From Buddleja alternifolia (Eukaryota > Streptophyta > Magnoliopsida > Lamiales > Scrophulariaceae): DNA of 64,000 nt. Location: the NCBI GenBank assembly GCA_019426215.1, contig CM033391.1, positions 16,976,708 to 17,040,707 on the forward strand. Reading direction: 5' to 3'. Shown here in pieces: positions 10,087 to 21,456 of this stretch. The position numbers and the translations under genes were made by a program. The notes below the pieces were generated by a model that saw only the letters and a list, made by a program, of their open reading frames with translations, was not told the origin of the DNA and did no database searches. Each line of letters starts with the position of its first letter. The stretch's first letter is position 1.

Positions 10087-13000
10087 ATGGATCGAAGTTG
10101 GATTGTAGCGGATCGTATGTCGGAGCAATATGGGAAAGGGGTGAAAGAATTCATCGACTTTGCGGTTGAGCATGCATCGGATCCGACTAGGATTAGTTGT
10201 CCATGTTTACGTTGTTGTTTTGGAAAGAGAATTAGTCCACGTGACTTGGAAGATCATTTGGTGTGTAATGGAATTGATAAAAGCTACACACGATGGACAA
10301 GACACGGTGAAAGCAGTGCCACCTCAGCTGATTTGGGTGATACATCATATCGATCAGTAGATTTTGACATGGATGATTATGAGCCTGATCGTTTGGAGGA
10401 GATGACCAATGTGATCGAGGAGGATTTGCGAAATTGTCCCAAGATGTTCGACAATTTGACAAGTGATTCAAAGACACCCCTGTATAGTGGTAGTAATTTC
10501 ACAAGATTGAAAGCAGTCCTAAACCTCTACAAGTTAAAAGCTAACAATGGGTGGAGTGATAAGAGTTTCACAGACTTACTTGGTCTATTAAAAAGTATGT
10601 TACCCGATGATAATGTGTTACCTAATCGTACTTATGAGGCTAAGAAGATGTTAACTGCAATTGGCATGGGATATGAGAGGATACATGCTTGTTTCAATGA
10701 TTGCATCTTGTTTAGAAAGGACTATGCATCATTGACGGTGTGTCCCAAATGTGGCACCTCACGGTACAAGAAGAATGGATCTGCTCCTGTCAAAACAGCA
10801 TAGTATTTGCCCATAATACCTAGATTTAGACGCATGTACAGTAGTGAAGCGTTTGCCAAGGACTTGACATGGTATGCTGATAGAAGGCTTGAACAAGGGA
10901 TTGAAGATAACAAGATTAGACATCCTTCAGATTCTCCTCAATGGAAAAAGATCGATAATGATTTCCCTGAATTTAGGGAAGAACCAAGAAATTTACGCCT
11001 TGTATTGGCTACAGATGGAATGAACCCACATGGCTTGCAAAGTAGCTCACATAGTACATGGCCGGTGATTTTGATGATCTACAACCTACCCCCTTCGCGA
11101 TGCATGAAGCGAGAGCATATTATGATGCCTATACTAATTTCCGGGCCGAAACAACCTGGAAATTATATAGATGTCTACTTGGCCCCTTTAATTGAGGATT
11201 TGAAAGAGTTGTGGGAGACCGGTATTAAAGTGTATGATGGGTTTGGAAAAGAGAGCTTCAATCTCAGAGTTATGTTGTTTGGTACAATCAATGATTTTCC
11301 AGCAAGAGCTAATCTCGAGGGATATGGTGTACATGGGCAATGTGCATGCCCCATATGTGTCAAGAGTACAGATCAATATAGACTCCCACACTCTCAGAAA
11401 TATGCATTCCAAGGGCATCGAAGATGGTTGAATCGAGAACATCGATATCGTCGGTGGAAGAAAGCTTTCAATGGGAGCATAGAAGAATGTCGAGCTCCTA
11501 AGTGTTTGACCGGTGAAGAGGTGTTTGAGAATGTAAAAGACTTGGATATCAAGTTCGGAAAGACTTTTGCAGGCGGCCTTGCAAAAACTGGGTGGAAAAA
11601 AAGGTCAATTTTTTTTGATTTGCCGTATTGGAAATCTTTACATGTTAGACATTTTCTTGATATAATGCATATTGAGAAAAATGTATTTGATAGTGTCATT
11701 GGTACTCTTCTAAATGTGCCCGGCAAGACAAAAGATGGAGTAAAGGCAAGGTTGGACTTAGTTGAAATGAAGATAAGAGGTAAATTGGCACCAACAATGA
11801 AGGGAAAACGTACTTATTTACCTCCAGCAGCTCACACGCTATCTAGAAAAGAAAAAATTGCATTATTTGAGTTTCTTTGTGGAGTGAAAGTTCCCGAAGG
11901 GTATTCTTCGAACATTAGCAGTCTTGTATCAATGAAGGACTTGAAGCTAAAGCATATGAAGACTCATGATTGTCATGTAATCATGGATCATTTGCTACCA
12001 ATTGCTTTACGGGCCATTCTGCCAAAAAAGGTGAGAGAAACGATAACTAGATTGTGTTTCTTCTTCAAAGCAATGTGGAGCAAGGTGTTTGATCCTGAAC
12101 AATTGCCTGCACTTCAGAAACAACTTGTCCTCACTTTGTGTGAGCTTGAGATGTATTTCCCAGCCGCGTTTTTTGATATAATGACTCACCTACCTATTCA
12201 CTTGGTTAGAGAGACACAACTTTGTGGACCAGCTTTTATGAGATCTATGTATCCGGCTGAGCGTTATATGAAGGTATTGAAAGGCTATGTGAAAAATCGT
12301 AGCCGGCCGGAAGGTTGCATTGTTGAGCGGTACATAGTTGATGAAGCTATTACATTTTGCACAGAATATCTGAATGATTCTAACGTTGCAGAGCTTCAAA
12401 AGTCTCCTGTTGTGGGGGGGGGGGGGAACAGAAGGAGAAAGCGTAATTGGAAAGCAATTAGTGAGTGTTCCTAGCACACAAAAGGATCAGGCACACCTAT
12501 ATGTGCTCCACAACACCGATGAGGTTGAGCCATATGTTGAAGAGCACAAGGACCAACTTAGGAGAATAAATTCAAGTAAAAATGAAAGTTGGATTTCAAG
12601 AGAACATAACAAGAGTTTTATCGATTGGTTCCGAAAGTGTATTCAAGAGAAACAAAATGAGAATTCACTTTCAGTTTCAGATAAATTGGCACGGTTGTCG
12701 GTGGGCCCGGGCAGATTCGTATTTTGTCATTCGGGTTATCGTATAAATGGTGTCACATTTTATACAAAAGACCAAGATGAACGGAGTACAATGCAGAATA
12801 GTGGGGTGAGTCTTGTAGTTGAAGCAATGCATATCTCAAGTGCGAAAGATAATAGCCCTATCTATGCCACTTTAGCATATTATGGGGTGATTGAACGTAT
12901 ATGGGAGCTGGATTACAGTTGGTTTCGGGTGCCTGTATTTGGGTGTAGGTGGGTTGACCATAAAAATGGTGTCGATGATAGTGAAATAGGTTTTACTCGA

Positions 13001-13366
13001 GTAGACCTTGAAAAGGTGGGATACAAAGATGAACCTTTCATTTTGGCATCTCAAGCTAAACAAGTGTTTTTTGTCACCGATCCTGTCGATAAGAGGTGGT
13101 CCATTGTTTTATCGGCAAACAAAAATACTTGTATTGAGGATGATGGCCTATATAATGAAGATGATGGAGGAAATCCCATCTTAGGTGGTTCACAATCCAC
13201 AAATAGTGACGGTGACTTGGATATCAGTGATGATGAATTGTATATGCGAGAAGATCACCAAGAAGGGATATGGATTAATCCTTCTGTTCGTCGGCGTACT
13301 AAACAAAATGGTCGTACTGAGGGATCACAAAAGATTAGTAAACCAGCGACAAAAAGAAAACGATGA
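10087..13366 (+). pseudogene. CACTA transposase (tnp2/TnpD type), two disruptions
   Basis: Encodes the DDE-type transposase that would cut and join the element ends. The ATG at 10087 opens MDRSWIVADRMSEQY. Residues 1-80 are the transposase-associated domain with a Cys cluster (SCPCLRCC). A second Cys motif, CPKCGTSRYKK, lies near 10741. The Transposase_21 core includes ATDGMNPH (about residue 308), INDFPARANL (about 400) and DIMHIEKNVFDS (about 525). DUF4218 follows (KTHDCHVIMDHLLP, about 620-735), then DUF4216 (WFRVPVFGCRWVD, near 12920). Breaks: TAG at 10801-10803, where the family has Trp before the PIIPR motif, and a 13-G run at 12414-12426 that is one base out of frame with the downstream domain. 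Otherwise the gene is well preserved. The stop is at 13364-13366. Confidence 0.9.
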
Positions 13367-13518
13367 AAGGTATTTGAACTTATTTGATAATTATATGAGT
13401 AACTTATTTGAACTCTTTTGTTAAGTATGCAGTTAAAGTGTAAATTATATTGAACCAGCTTGTAATATTATATTAGTGAATGAGTTACACTAACTTCTGT
13501 ATTTTTTTGCTTTTGTAG

Positions 13519-13582
13519 GTCGATACCGTATACCACCACAGTCACCCTCTCCTCCGCCACTACCACGACGACCACTACCAAT
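13519..13582 (+). other. Candidate upstream exon of the TnpA-like/ULP1 gene
   Basis: A 64-base segment is bounded by an acceptor-like TTTTGTAG (13511-13518) and a donor-like GTAAGC (13583 on). Spliced to the acceptor just before 13724, it stays open in frame with the ATG (TVTLSSATTTTTTTN before MDSGG), so it may be leader or part of the coding sequence. In maize En/Spm, tnpA and tnpD come from one transcript by alternative splicing; the same arrangement is possible here but inferred. Confidence 0.45.
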
Positions 13583-13723
13583 GTAAGCTTATCAATATTT
13601 GGTTTTGTACTTTTTGATGTGATTTATATGATCCAACTGATTAATGATGTGATTAATGCATATATATTTATTTTCGTTTGTTGTTGTTGAAATATTTGAA
13701 TTTTCACTTATGAAATCTTGTAG

Positions 13724-15230
13724 ATGGATTCTGGAGGTGCTGCAAACCCAAGTGTTGAAAGTGAGATACGGAGAGGTATTACAGCAATGAAGAAAGTAAT
13801 AAAGGCCAAAAGTAAAGGCATAAAGCTACAAGTTGGTTGGAACGAGTATGGTCAACCAGTTGACCCAAATAAATCAACTTTTGTTGGTTACATTGGCGTG
13901 ATAGCTCGTGACAGGGTCCCTATTACTATCAGTGATTGGCGCAGCGTCCCTGCAGCAATAAAATATGTCATTTGGAATGAAATAGCTGTAAGTTAGTTAT
14001 TATATATTATGTTTTTAATTGGTAAATGTAGTTTTTTTTTTCTCTAAATTAACATTTTTTATATACTTTGTTCTTTGTTTTTTATAGTTGGCCTTTGATA
14101 TTGACGAAAGTAGACAGAAGTTCGTCTTAGCCGAGGCTGGGAAGCTAGCTCGAAACTACAGGAGCTACTTGACCAGAATCTGGGTAGAGGATGATGATGG
14201 GAACATTAATTCAAGCCCACCCGAAAAATATCGTATATCTCAAGAAGATTGGACAAAATTTGTAGAAATACGCCAAAGTGAAGCTTTTCAGGTAATTATT
14301 TTAATTTATGGTTTCATTTTAATTTATTTGAAACTATATACATTGACTAATGCCTTGATTATATAATGAACAGCAACTACGTAAGGAAAATCGGGAAAGA
14401 GCAAAGGAACCTGAATATCCTTACAGGGCATCACGTCTTGGATATGCTCAAGTGGAGTATATTGAGGTACGTAGTTCGTTACAAGTTGTAATTCTAATCA
14501 AATTTCCTTACAAATTTTCTAATCAAATTTCCTTAATTACAAATTTTCTAATCAAATTTATTTCCTTACAAATTTTCTTATATAGAAGCATAAAAGAAAG
14601 GATGCTGGGTCAGATGTCACAGAGGTGACACGAGCACTAGTGTGGAGGGTTGCACATTCTGACAGCCAGAACAAGATTGATAATGTCAATGTTAAAAGAG
14701 TAGTGGAATCAATGGTGAGTTATTTGCAATTTTAGTTATATAGTGTGTTGTATGTTTTTTTAAAAATAATTTTAAAATAACAAATTTTTGTATTTTTTAA
14801 ATGTATTATTACAGGAAAGCTTATCACAGGAGGGTAGCCACAGTGGACCCGAGAAGACCCGGAATGATATACTGGCTATAGCTCTTAAAAAGAAGGAGCA
14901 TCCGGGTCGAGTTAGGGGTGTAGGCTTTGGGGTATCCCAAACAGATTACTTTTCGGATTCAAAGCCTTCAAAAAATACGGTGATTGATAACTTGCAAGAC
15001 ACGGTTCAAATGCTCACTCAATCACTATTCGAATTGCGACGCGAGTTTGAGCAGCATAGGGCGTCTGGGTCGTCGCAGCAGCCACATACAGAAGAGGCGG
15101 TTTCTTTGAAAGATAGCTGCCCAGAAGTGAAAGACCTTCCTCAGGTAATTAATGAAAAGCATATTGTTTAGTGATAATGTAACTTACAATCCTATATTTC
15201 TGTATGATATACAACATTTTCTAATATAAT

Positions 15231-15268
<38 letters not shown>

Positions 15269-17070
15269 GGATGTGGTGCAGTGTCAATTAGCACTTTCTA
15301 CACCGTGTTATCGTTTGGTGGCAAGAGGAACAATGTACAATCAACCAAAGGATAGAACATTGCATACATGTCCATTAGCCTCCCACCTCGTGAAAGTGTC
15401 GATTGACATTGCAATTGAAGATATTGCACCCTTACCAGTCCCTCTCGATGATGAAGGAGTGTTCACAGTATCTGAGGCTGTGGGATACATGGTTGCTTGG
15501 CCTAAGAGTCTTGTGATTGTCGGTGATGCATCGGTACGTAATTATTAATAGCTAGTCATTATTAAATTATAACAATTGTTTAATGTTAATAAATATACTT
15601 TCATTGATAACGCCCACGTTTTGTTTTCTTTTGCTTATAGTCTCTCGGAAAATCCAAATCATCACTCGGAAAAAGCAAATCAGAGATGACGAAGCACTCA
15701 CATGTCAAAAATACACCTCTAGTGGCCAACCCTCCTTCTCTAGTGGCCAACCCTCCTGCTCCACCCCCTAATTCACTTGCAATTCTTGAAAGGTTCTTTG
15801 GGATGATGGCTGCTGATAACACTATCCGGATAGACATACCCGAGGAAATCTTCAATATCCCCTTTCCAGAATATATTGGGCGGGAGGAGATCGGTGACTT
15901 TGTGGATAAAGAACAGATAGGAGCCTCTATCATTACTGCTTACATCAAGTAAGTTTTTAAATATTAATTAATAAAAAGTAAGCTTTTAATTAAATTATTT
16001 TACTGCATTAATTTGAACTATATTTATTTTTGTTACTCAAATTTATTTTATGCTCAATTGTAGGTGTTTGTGGGTTAATCACGTGGTCCCCGAACAAAAA
16101 CAAAATAAATTCGGGTTCCTTAGCCCACATTCTATATCTGCGGGAGCAGGAATTACTCCCACGCAGCTTGTTGACAAATCGCAATATATAGCAAATACTA
16201 TGATAGCTAGTGCACTGGAGGGGAAGTTGTTTCTTGCACCTTACAACTCCGGGTGAGTTACTAAAGACACATTGTTATTTTGTAAAATTTGTTACGTAGG
16301 CATAACTAATTTAAAATTTTTCTTTTGAATATGCTGATTAGGGGCCATTGGTTGTTGCTCGTGATTGATCCAATTAAAGAGATCGTTTATTATTTGGATT
16401 CTTTGCACGGTAATCCAAATAACCGACATGATATGAAAGATATGATCAATCAGTAAGTTTTATCATTCAATTAAATGTATCCATTATATTATATTTAATA
16501 TTAAGTTTAAAGTATATATATTATAACTAGACTTCATATATATATATTTGCTTGATATTGACATATTTCCTTGATTTTTGATGTTTTTAACAGCGCTGTG
16601 TTGATGTTTCAAGCAAATAAAAACAACCAAAAGATCAAATCAAAAAACAAGGCCTGTACATGGAGTTGTATACAGGTTAGTTTAATTATATTATTTTAAT
16701 TATAGTTTCAAGAAATTATTCGTATAAAAGTTATTTGTTCTAATACAATTTTGATTTGAATTTAATTTGTAGTGCCCCATTCAAATAAATGCCATAGATT
16801 GTGGGTTCTTCGTCATGAAATTCATGAAAGATATTATTAGACACGGAGAATCTATAATCCCACCGACGGTATGCATAATCCTAATTAATATTAATCAAAT
16901 TCTAATGTCCCTTTTAAGTTATTAAACATTTTTGTTGGATTTTAATATTTGTCTTGCAGTACTTTGCTGATTGTCAGTACGCCACTTACACTATAGAGCA
17001 ACTTGATGAAGCACGTTCTGAATTGGCACAATACATTTTTAAATGCGCTTTTGATATGCCGGCGGTGTAA
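13724..17070 (+). CDS. TnpA-like protein fused to a ULP1-type (C48) cysteine protease, 12 exons
   Basis: Proposed exons: 13724-13987, 14088-14291, 14374-14466, 14586-14714, 14815-15144, 15270-15533, 15641-15948, 16064-16252, 16342-16452, 16594-16675, 16773-16868, 16960-17070. All introns are GT-AG, phases join, and 726 codons stay open to TAA. Residues about 10-290 resemble the plant En/Spm Ptta/TnpA-type domain (KLQVGWNEYGQPV, RGVGFGVSQTDYF); a short coiled coil lies near 300-325. The C-terminal part is a ULP1-like protease: His596 in GHWLLLVID, Asp613 in YYLDS, Gln662 and Cys668 in QINAIDCGFF. The His-Asp spacing of 17 and Gln-Cys spacing of 6 match yeast Ulp1. ULP-like genes captured by plant transposons are known. 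The expected activity is cleavage of SUMO or another ubiquitin-like protein; the substrate is unknown. The true start may be further upstream. Confidence 0.85.
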
Positions 17071-17690
17071 GTTGAAAATTATTGTAAATTTTTATTTGAT
17101 TTAAAAGCAGTGATTAGTTTATATTGGTTTATTGTAAACTCGTTATTATTTGTAATTATTGGAGATTATTATTTGGTGAATGAAATTAATTTTGGATTTG
17201 AATTTGTTGTTTCTGTTGAGCAATTGGTTTGTTTTATGTGTTATTGATGAGTTGAATTTTGAGCTTGTGGGAAGGATATAGCTCTAGCTGAAATTATAAC
17301 AGAAAAAAATAAAAATAAAAAAAAATCATGTTACAGCGGTTTGTTGATGAACCGCTGTAACAGTGAACCCTGTTACAGCGGTTCAGAAACGAACCGCTGT
17401 AACAGTGAACCCTGTTACAGCGGTTCATCAACGAACCGCTGTAACAGGGTTCACTGTTACAGCGGTTCGTTTCTGAACCGCTGTAACAGGCTACGGCTTT
17501 TACACTTAATTTTTTTTATTTACCTATTACAGCGGTTCGTTATTGAACCGCTGTAATAGGGTTCATTTTACAGCGGTTTTTAACCGCTGTAATAGTAAAC
17601 ATACCAATTACAGCGATACGTATTACAGCGGTTAAAACCGCTGTAATAGTGAAAAAAAACCCGCTGTAACAGACCTCTTCTGTACTAGTG
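17071..17690. repeat. CACTA 3' end: untranslated tail, subterminal palindromic array, terminal repeat
   Basis: 17071-17327 is AT-rich tail after the protease gene. From about 17331 to 17664 the GTTACAGCGGTT motif and its complement alternate as inverted pairs (for example 17355-17403 and 17413-17490). The right terminal inverted repeat ends CTTCTGTACTAGTG at 17690. The array mirrors the one at the left end, as expected for TnpA-type binding sites. Spurious open frames here come from the repeat. Confidence 0.85.
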
Positions 17691-17999
17691 TCAGTTTGCC
17701 AAGTATTGCCTTGTACAGCGTCAGAAGAGAGTTGGACCTGCTGCTAAGTTACCAAGAGAGCGTCAACAGACAGAACTGTTTCTACGACAAGCGCTGCACA
17801 AGTTTTCCATCACTCCTCTTCAATTCAATGCTCAAGCGTCCACCAGTGGCAGTTCATCTCCATCTTGTTTGAACCTCTCATCAAGCCACTGCGATGACAA
17901 CTTCAGATTGATGATGAAGATTATGTCTTCCATTCCTCATTTTGACAAGATCTTTACTGAAAATCTACAAAAGTCGAATGGCTCGAGGATCCGCAACTT

Positions 18000-19584
18000 T
18001 GATATATGCCAATTTTACACACGATTTGCCCCGTTTAGCAAATTGATTGTGATGGTTTCTTTGATAATTTGATCACATATGATGCTTTGACCTTTTTTTT
18101 CTCATATTTTATAGAATAACATTACATTTGGAGGAAAAGAACAAGGATTGAAGGTAAATCATGCATAAAGATAAAAACTGTCTGTGCAGTGCTAGCGTTT
18201 GTGGAATATATTTCTCTAACCATGTCCAAATTACACACTTGGTATACCAATGGAAAGCTAAGAGGCAAAGGTACATGTCTTATGTTGAAGACAAAGCTCA
18301 GATATGTATGGAAGGAGGTGAAAAAGTCATCGGAAGAGACGTCTTACGATGGTGTTTTCTCATTCAGTGACTTGTGAGACACTTTTATCATCTTTAACGT
18401 TTGATTTAGGCCTTGGTGTCTTCTTTAAAGTTGTAGATCTTTGTCTTAGAATTCTACAGAAACTTGAATCAACTTATTCCGACATTGTTAGAGAACGTTA
18501 TGCATATTTTACCAAAACTGGACGGAGCAGCAGGGGAACACCGCGGCGTTCAGGAGCAGAATGTTGAACGCCGCGGCGTTCGAGGCGGCGGAAGTGGCCT
18601 ATTTATAGACCATTCAGGTCATTTGGAAAAAAAAGCCCTAAATACACTCTAAAGACCCCAGGAGGGTAGCCACAACCCAAGGAGGGGGAGAGAAGCACTT
18701 CGGAGCAAGAATCGAACGTCATAACGTCTCGTTGAACATCCGGATTCGCAAGACGACGGAGAAATCATCGAGGAGTCGATTTCACTACGGTTATTTGGGA
18801 GTTGTTATATCATTAATTCTTATACTTTTCCAACTCTTTAGTATGGCTTGTATGATTACGATTTGCATTTATGACATGAGTATGAGCTAAACAACTTGAT
18901 TAAGGCCGTGGCTAGGCCATTTATCTTATTGTGATTGTTGTTGTTTTGGTGTTTATTGAATTAATGTTCGCTTTAGTTACGTATTCAATAGTTGATCTCA
19001 ATGCTTCACTTGTTTGATCACCAAGTGTTCGATAAAATGCATAGGTTAGAGATCGAGAGATAATAACCTAGGGAAGATTTAAACATTGAATACCCTATAG
19101 TTAAACCGACTAGAGATAGACTTGGTTTCTTTTGGTGGCTTTCCATTCACGTGGGGAATTCCTAGACCTTAAATGCATCTTTGTTAAGCCGGGTTTTCAT
19201 ATAGAGATATGTAGGAAATCGTTAACAAGGGTAGGGTTGCTATGCCAAGAGATTGGGTAGTACGTACGTTAGGGAATTTTGCCTTAGCTAAATCAATCTA
19301 ATAATTCAATAGAACCTAAATCACAATCGAAATGCATAATTGGTTGAACCATGTGCCTTGATCGCTTCTTTCTATTGCTTTCTCCCTTTGTTTGGTTTGA
19401 AGTTGCCTTAGTTTATTTTCTTGTTTTGATAATTAGTTAAATCAACCTCTTATCGACCAATCTAACTTAGAAAAGAATAATACAGTAGTCTCGGTACTTA
19501 GATAGTAGTTGTCCCTGTGGAGACGATAAACCCGGACTTAACGTCCACTTTATTACTACACACGACCAATACACTTGCTGTGCA
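18000..19584 (+). mobile_element. V1: solo-LTR-like insert in SireA-1 ORF3, TSD AACTT
   Basis: 1585 bases starting TGATATATGCC and ending GCTGTGCA, flanked by AACTT (17995-17999 and 19585-19589). The SireA-2 relative shows the site empty. It has no internal genes. It shares its right end (GGACTTAACGTCCA, TTATTACTACACACGAC) and its body with V2, V3 and V4. A GC-rich repeated block (GCCGCGGCGTTC, twice, 18539-18580) lies just before a TATA-like TATTTATA (18600-18607), which sets the orientation as plus. TG...CA ends and a 5-bp duplication mark it as an LTR retrotransposon product, most simply a solo LTR. The TTATTACTACA...GCACTTGC-type end recalls Ty3/gypsy Tat/Athila LTRs; that assignment is tentative. 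Confidence 0.8.
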
Positions 19585-21226
19585 AACTTCCAAGGTTATC
19601 CACTTCTACCTTCTATCAGACAGGAAGTTAGCGATCATTATGACTATGTTCTTTCTCTGCTTGAACCTAATCAAGGCATCGAGCGGTGTATCCGTATTTG
19701 GAAGACTATTATCGAATCTACGTGCCAAAAGCTCACAAGTCACAGCATCTTGTAATAGATCGAATTATTGGATTTTCTTTGCATTACTGCCCCGACACTT
19801 TATTTCTTATTCCACCGCCGTAGTCAAAGATCTTCCCAAACCACGTATTGGACATAATGGGACCAATGTATGTCCGATCCAGAGATAGTCCACTCCGCAC
19901 CTTCATTCAAGGGACTTGCATCTCTCGCTCACGCCTGACTGAACTTCTGGAAGCTGCTTCAAATTCATATGCAGATATAGCAAATTGGAACTTCCAATTC
20001 GATGATTTTCGCCAACCAGAGTCAGCTCTTGAGAAAAAATCTGTTAAGTTAGTTGAAGCGTCTGCACCCTCAGAAGTTGAAAATATTCCAGCGTCTGCTG
20101 AAGAACCAGTTCGAGCGTCTCAACCAGAGGATATTCTTGACGCTCCTGAACTTGTTATTGCTGATAGTGCTGAGGATCTTCAAATTGATGTACGCGGTAC
20201 AATTTTTGATCCCTTGACTCACTCAAGCATACATCCAGATTCAAGCGCCCGGCTCCTCAAGCGGTTCCATCGGATGTGAGTCAAGATTTTGGACCTTTGC
20301 TGAAATTTGTCTTAGAGGAGATGAGCAATCAAGCTACTTAGAATGAAGAATCTCTCCACTGGATTAAAACGAATTTGGCAAAGATTGAATCTTAGACTAT
20401 GAGCGCCCAAATTGCTCATATGCGCGGTTCTGCTCAAGCAGCTGTTGATGAGTGTCGCAAAGATTTTCAAGATATTACTGATGCTACCAATGCCAAGCTA
20501 CTCGCCATGTAAGAACGACTTGAACAGCGTCTAGACAACTTAGAAACTTCACTGAATGATGCTATCAGCGTTAAGATCCTCGCTGTACAAGAACGTTTCC
20601 ACAAGAGTCAGGATGATCTTACTGCTTCCATGTCTCAGATTGCTCATCAAGTCAGCCTGCTAACAGAACACTTCATGCAGAGTGATGATGGCAATAAGGG
20701 GGAAGAGAAAAGAAAAGGGGAGAAGAGGAGAGCGTCCAATTCAAGAGCTCAAGAACCTACTCCGCTGCCGAAGCGTCAGTTAATATCTCCTCCTTTTGCG
20801 CTAAGTCTCCCATCTTGGATAACTGCTTATGGGGTAAGTGATTCTGTTGGAGCGCCTAGTAGAACACTAAGAGAACCTCCACTAGCACTATATCCAAATC
20901 TACCAATACCTTCTCGGGCACGACTTGAACAGTTTGACATTCCTCTTCAAAGAGCATCTATTCCAGAACCTACAGATCCAAGAACTTTAGCTGAAGAGAG
21001 ACAGATGACTGACTTCAACCAAACTTTTAGAATTTGCCTCAGGTATGTTGGTATTGACCTAACTGATTCGGACAAGCACTTTGCTGCTTTCAAGGAGAGA
21101 CAAAAGGAAGAGAATAAGCTCATAATCGACAAAGATCATGAAGTGATGATGACTTTGGAAGATAACCTAACTGAAGCTATCCGAGCTGAAATGCCCAAGC
21201 GATACAAAGTTAGACCAAGTCGTTAA

Positions 21227-21456
21227 GGCCTTTTGATTTGCATTATCTATATTCTTGTCTCTTATGTAAATTTTGTTTAGTTGTAAAAATGCTTGTAATC
21301 ATTGATATATATAAAATGCATTTTTCAGCTGAAACATCTCGTTGAAGCGTAAGTAACTTTAACTAACCTTATCTAACCAAAGCTAACTTTTATTTTGGCT
21401 GTCTAACTCTTGAACTATAAAAGAGTAAGTATTGCCATCATCAAAAAGGGGGAAAT
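21227..21456 (+). promoter_or_regulatory. SireA-1 ORF3 3' region and polypurine tract
   Basis: Short non-coding tail after the ORF3 stop. The tract AAAAAGGGGGAAA (21443-21455) sits directly before the LTR start TGTTAGG at 21457. It matches the highly conserved PPT next to Sirevirus 3' LTRs, which primes plus-strand DNA synthesis. SireB has the same tract at 49418-49430; in SireA-2 it is eroded. Confidence 0.85.

Larger units (their letters stand above)
8014..17690 (+). mobile_element. Complete CACTA (En/Spm) DNA transposon with TSD TCA
   Basis: Starts CACTAGTACAGAAAAGACC at 8014. The complement of its right end starts CACTAGTACAGAAGAGGTC, giving imperfect terminal inverted repeats of about 28 bases. 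The 3-bp target duplication TCA flanks it (8011-8013 and 17691-17693), the standard size for CACTA elements. The uninterrupted relative in SireA-2 (complement near 36930) shows the same site with a single TCA. Inside: 5' subterminal repeats, a long leader with a 186-bp tandem repeat, a tnp2-type transposase gene with two breaks, a 12-exon TnpA-like/ULP1 gene, and 3' subterminal repeats. It has the structure of an autonomous element, but this copy's transposase is disrupted. Confidence 0.95.
5683..21226 (+). pseudogene. SireA-1 third ORF (env-like position), split by CACTA and V1
   Basis: Three pieces: 5683-8013, 17694-17999 and 19590-21226. The start ATG at 5683 opens MAPKKSSATS. The order is a globular N-terminal domain (about 5790-6300), a long Pro/Ala/Glu/Val-rich linker with repeated PSAQVAVE-like units (6450-7150), a conserved central domain (7200-8010, continuing at 17694 with QFAKYCL), and a helical C-terminal part ending KRYKVRPSR (21226). 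The ORF occupies the place of the SIRE1 env-like gene, but I see no signal peptide or convincing membrane segment, so the env label is positional only. Breaks: TAG at 5755-5757, 6058-6060, 6211-6213 and 20339-20341 (Trp or Gln codons in the relatives), frameshifts near 6260 and 7560, and the two insertions. Function unknown. Confidence 0.75.

Noticed and set aside
13185..13424. 79-codon frame overlapping the transposase end
   Set aside because: Out-of-frame shadow of the transposase C-terminus; kept in mind only as a possible splice-linked frame.
15233..15268. TA microsatellite as a distinct element
   Set aside because: A short simple repeat inside an intron of the TnpA-like/ULP1 gene, next to its acceptor; no independent significance seen.
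17341..17556. Frame encoding repeated NRCNSEPCYSGS
   Set aside because: It is a translation of the palindromic subterminal DNA repeats, not a gene.
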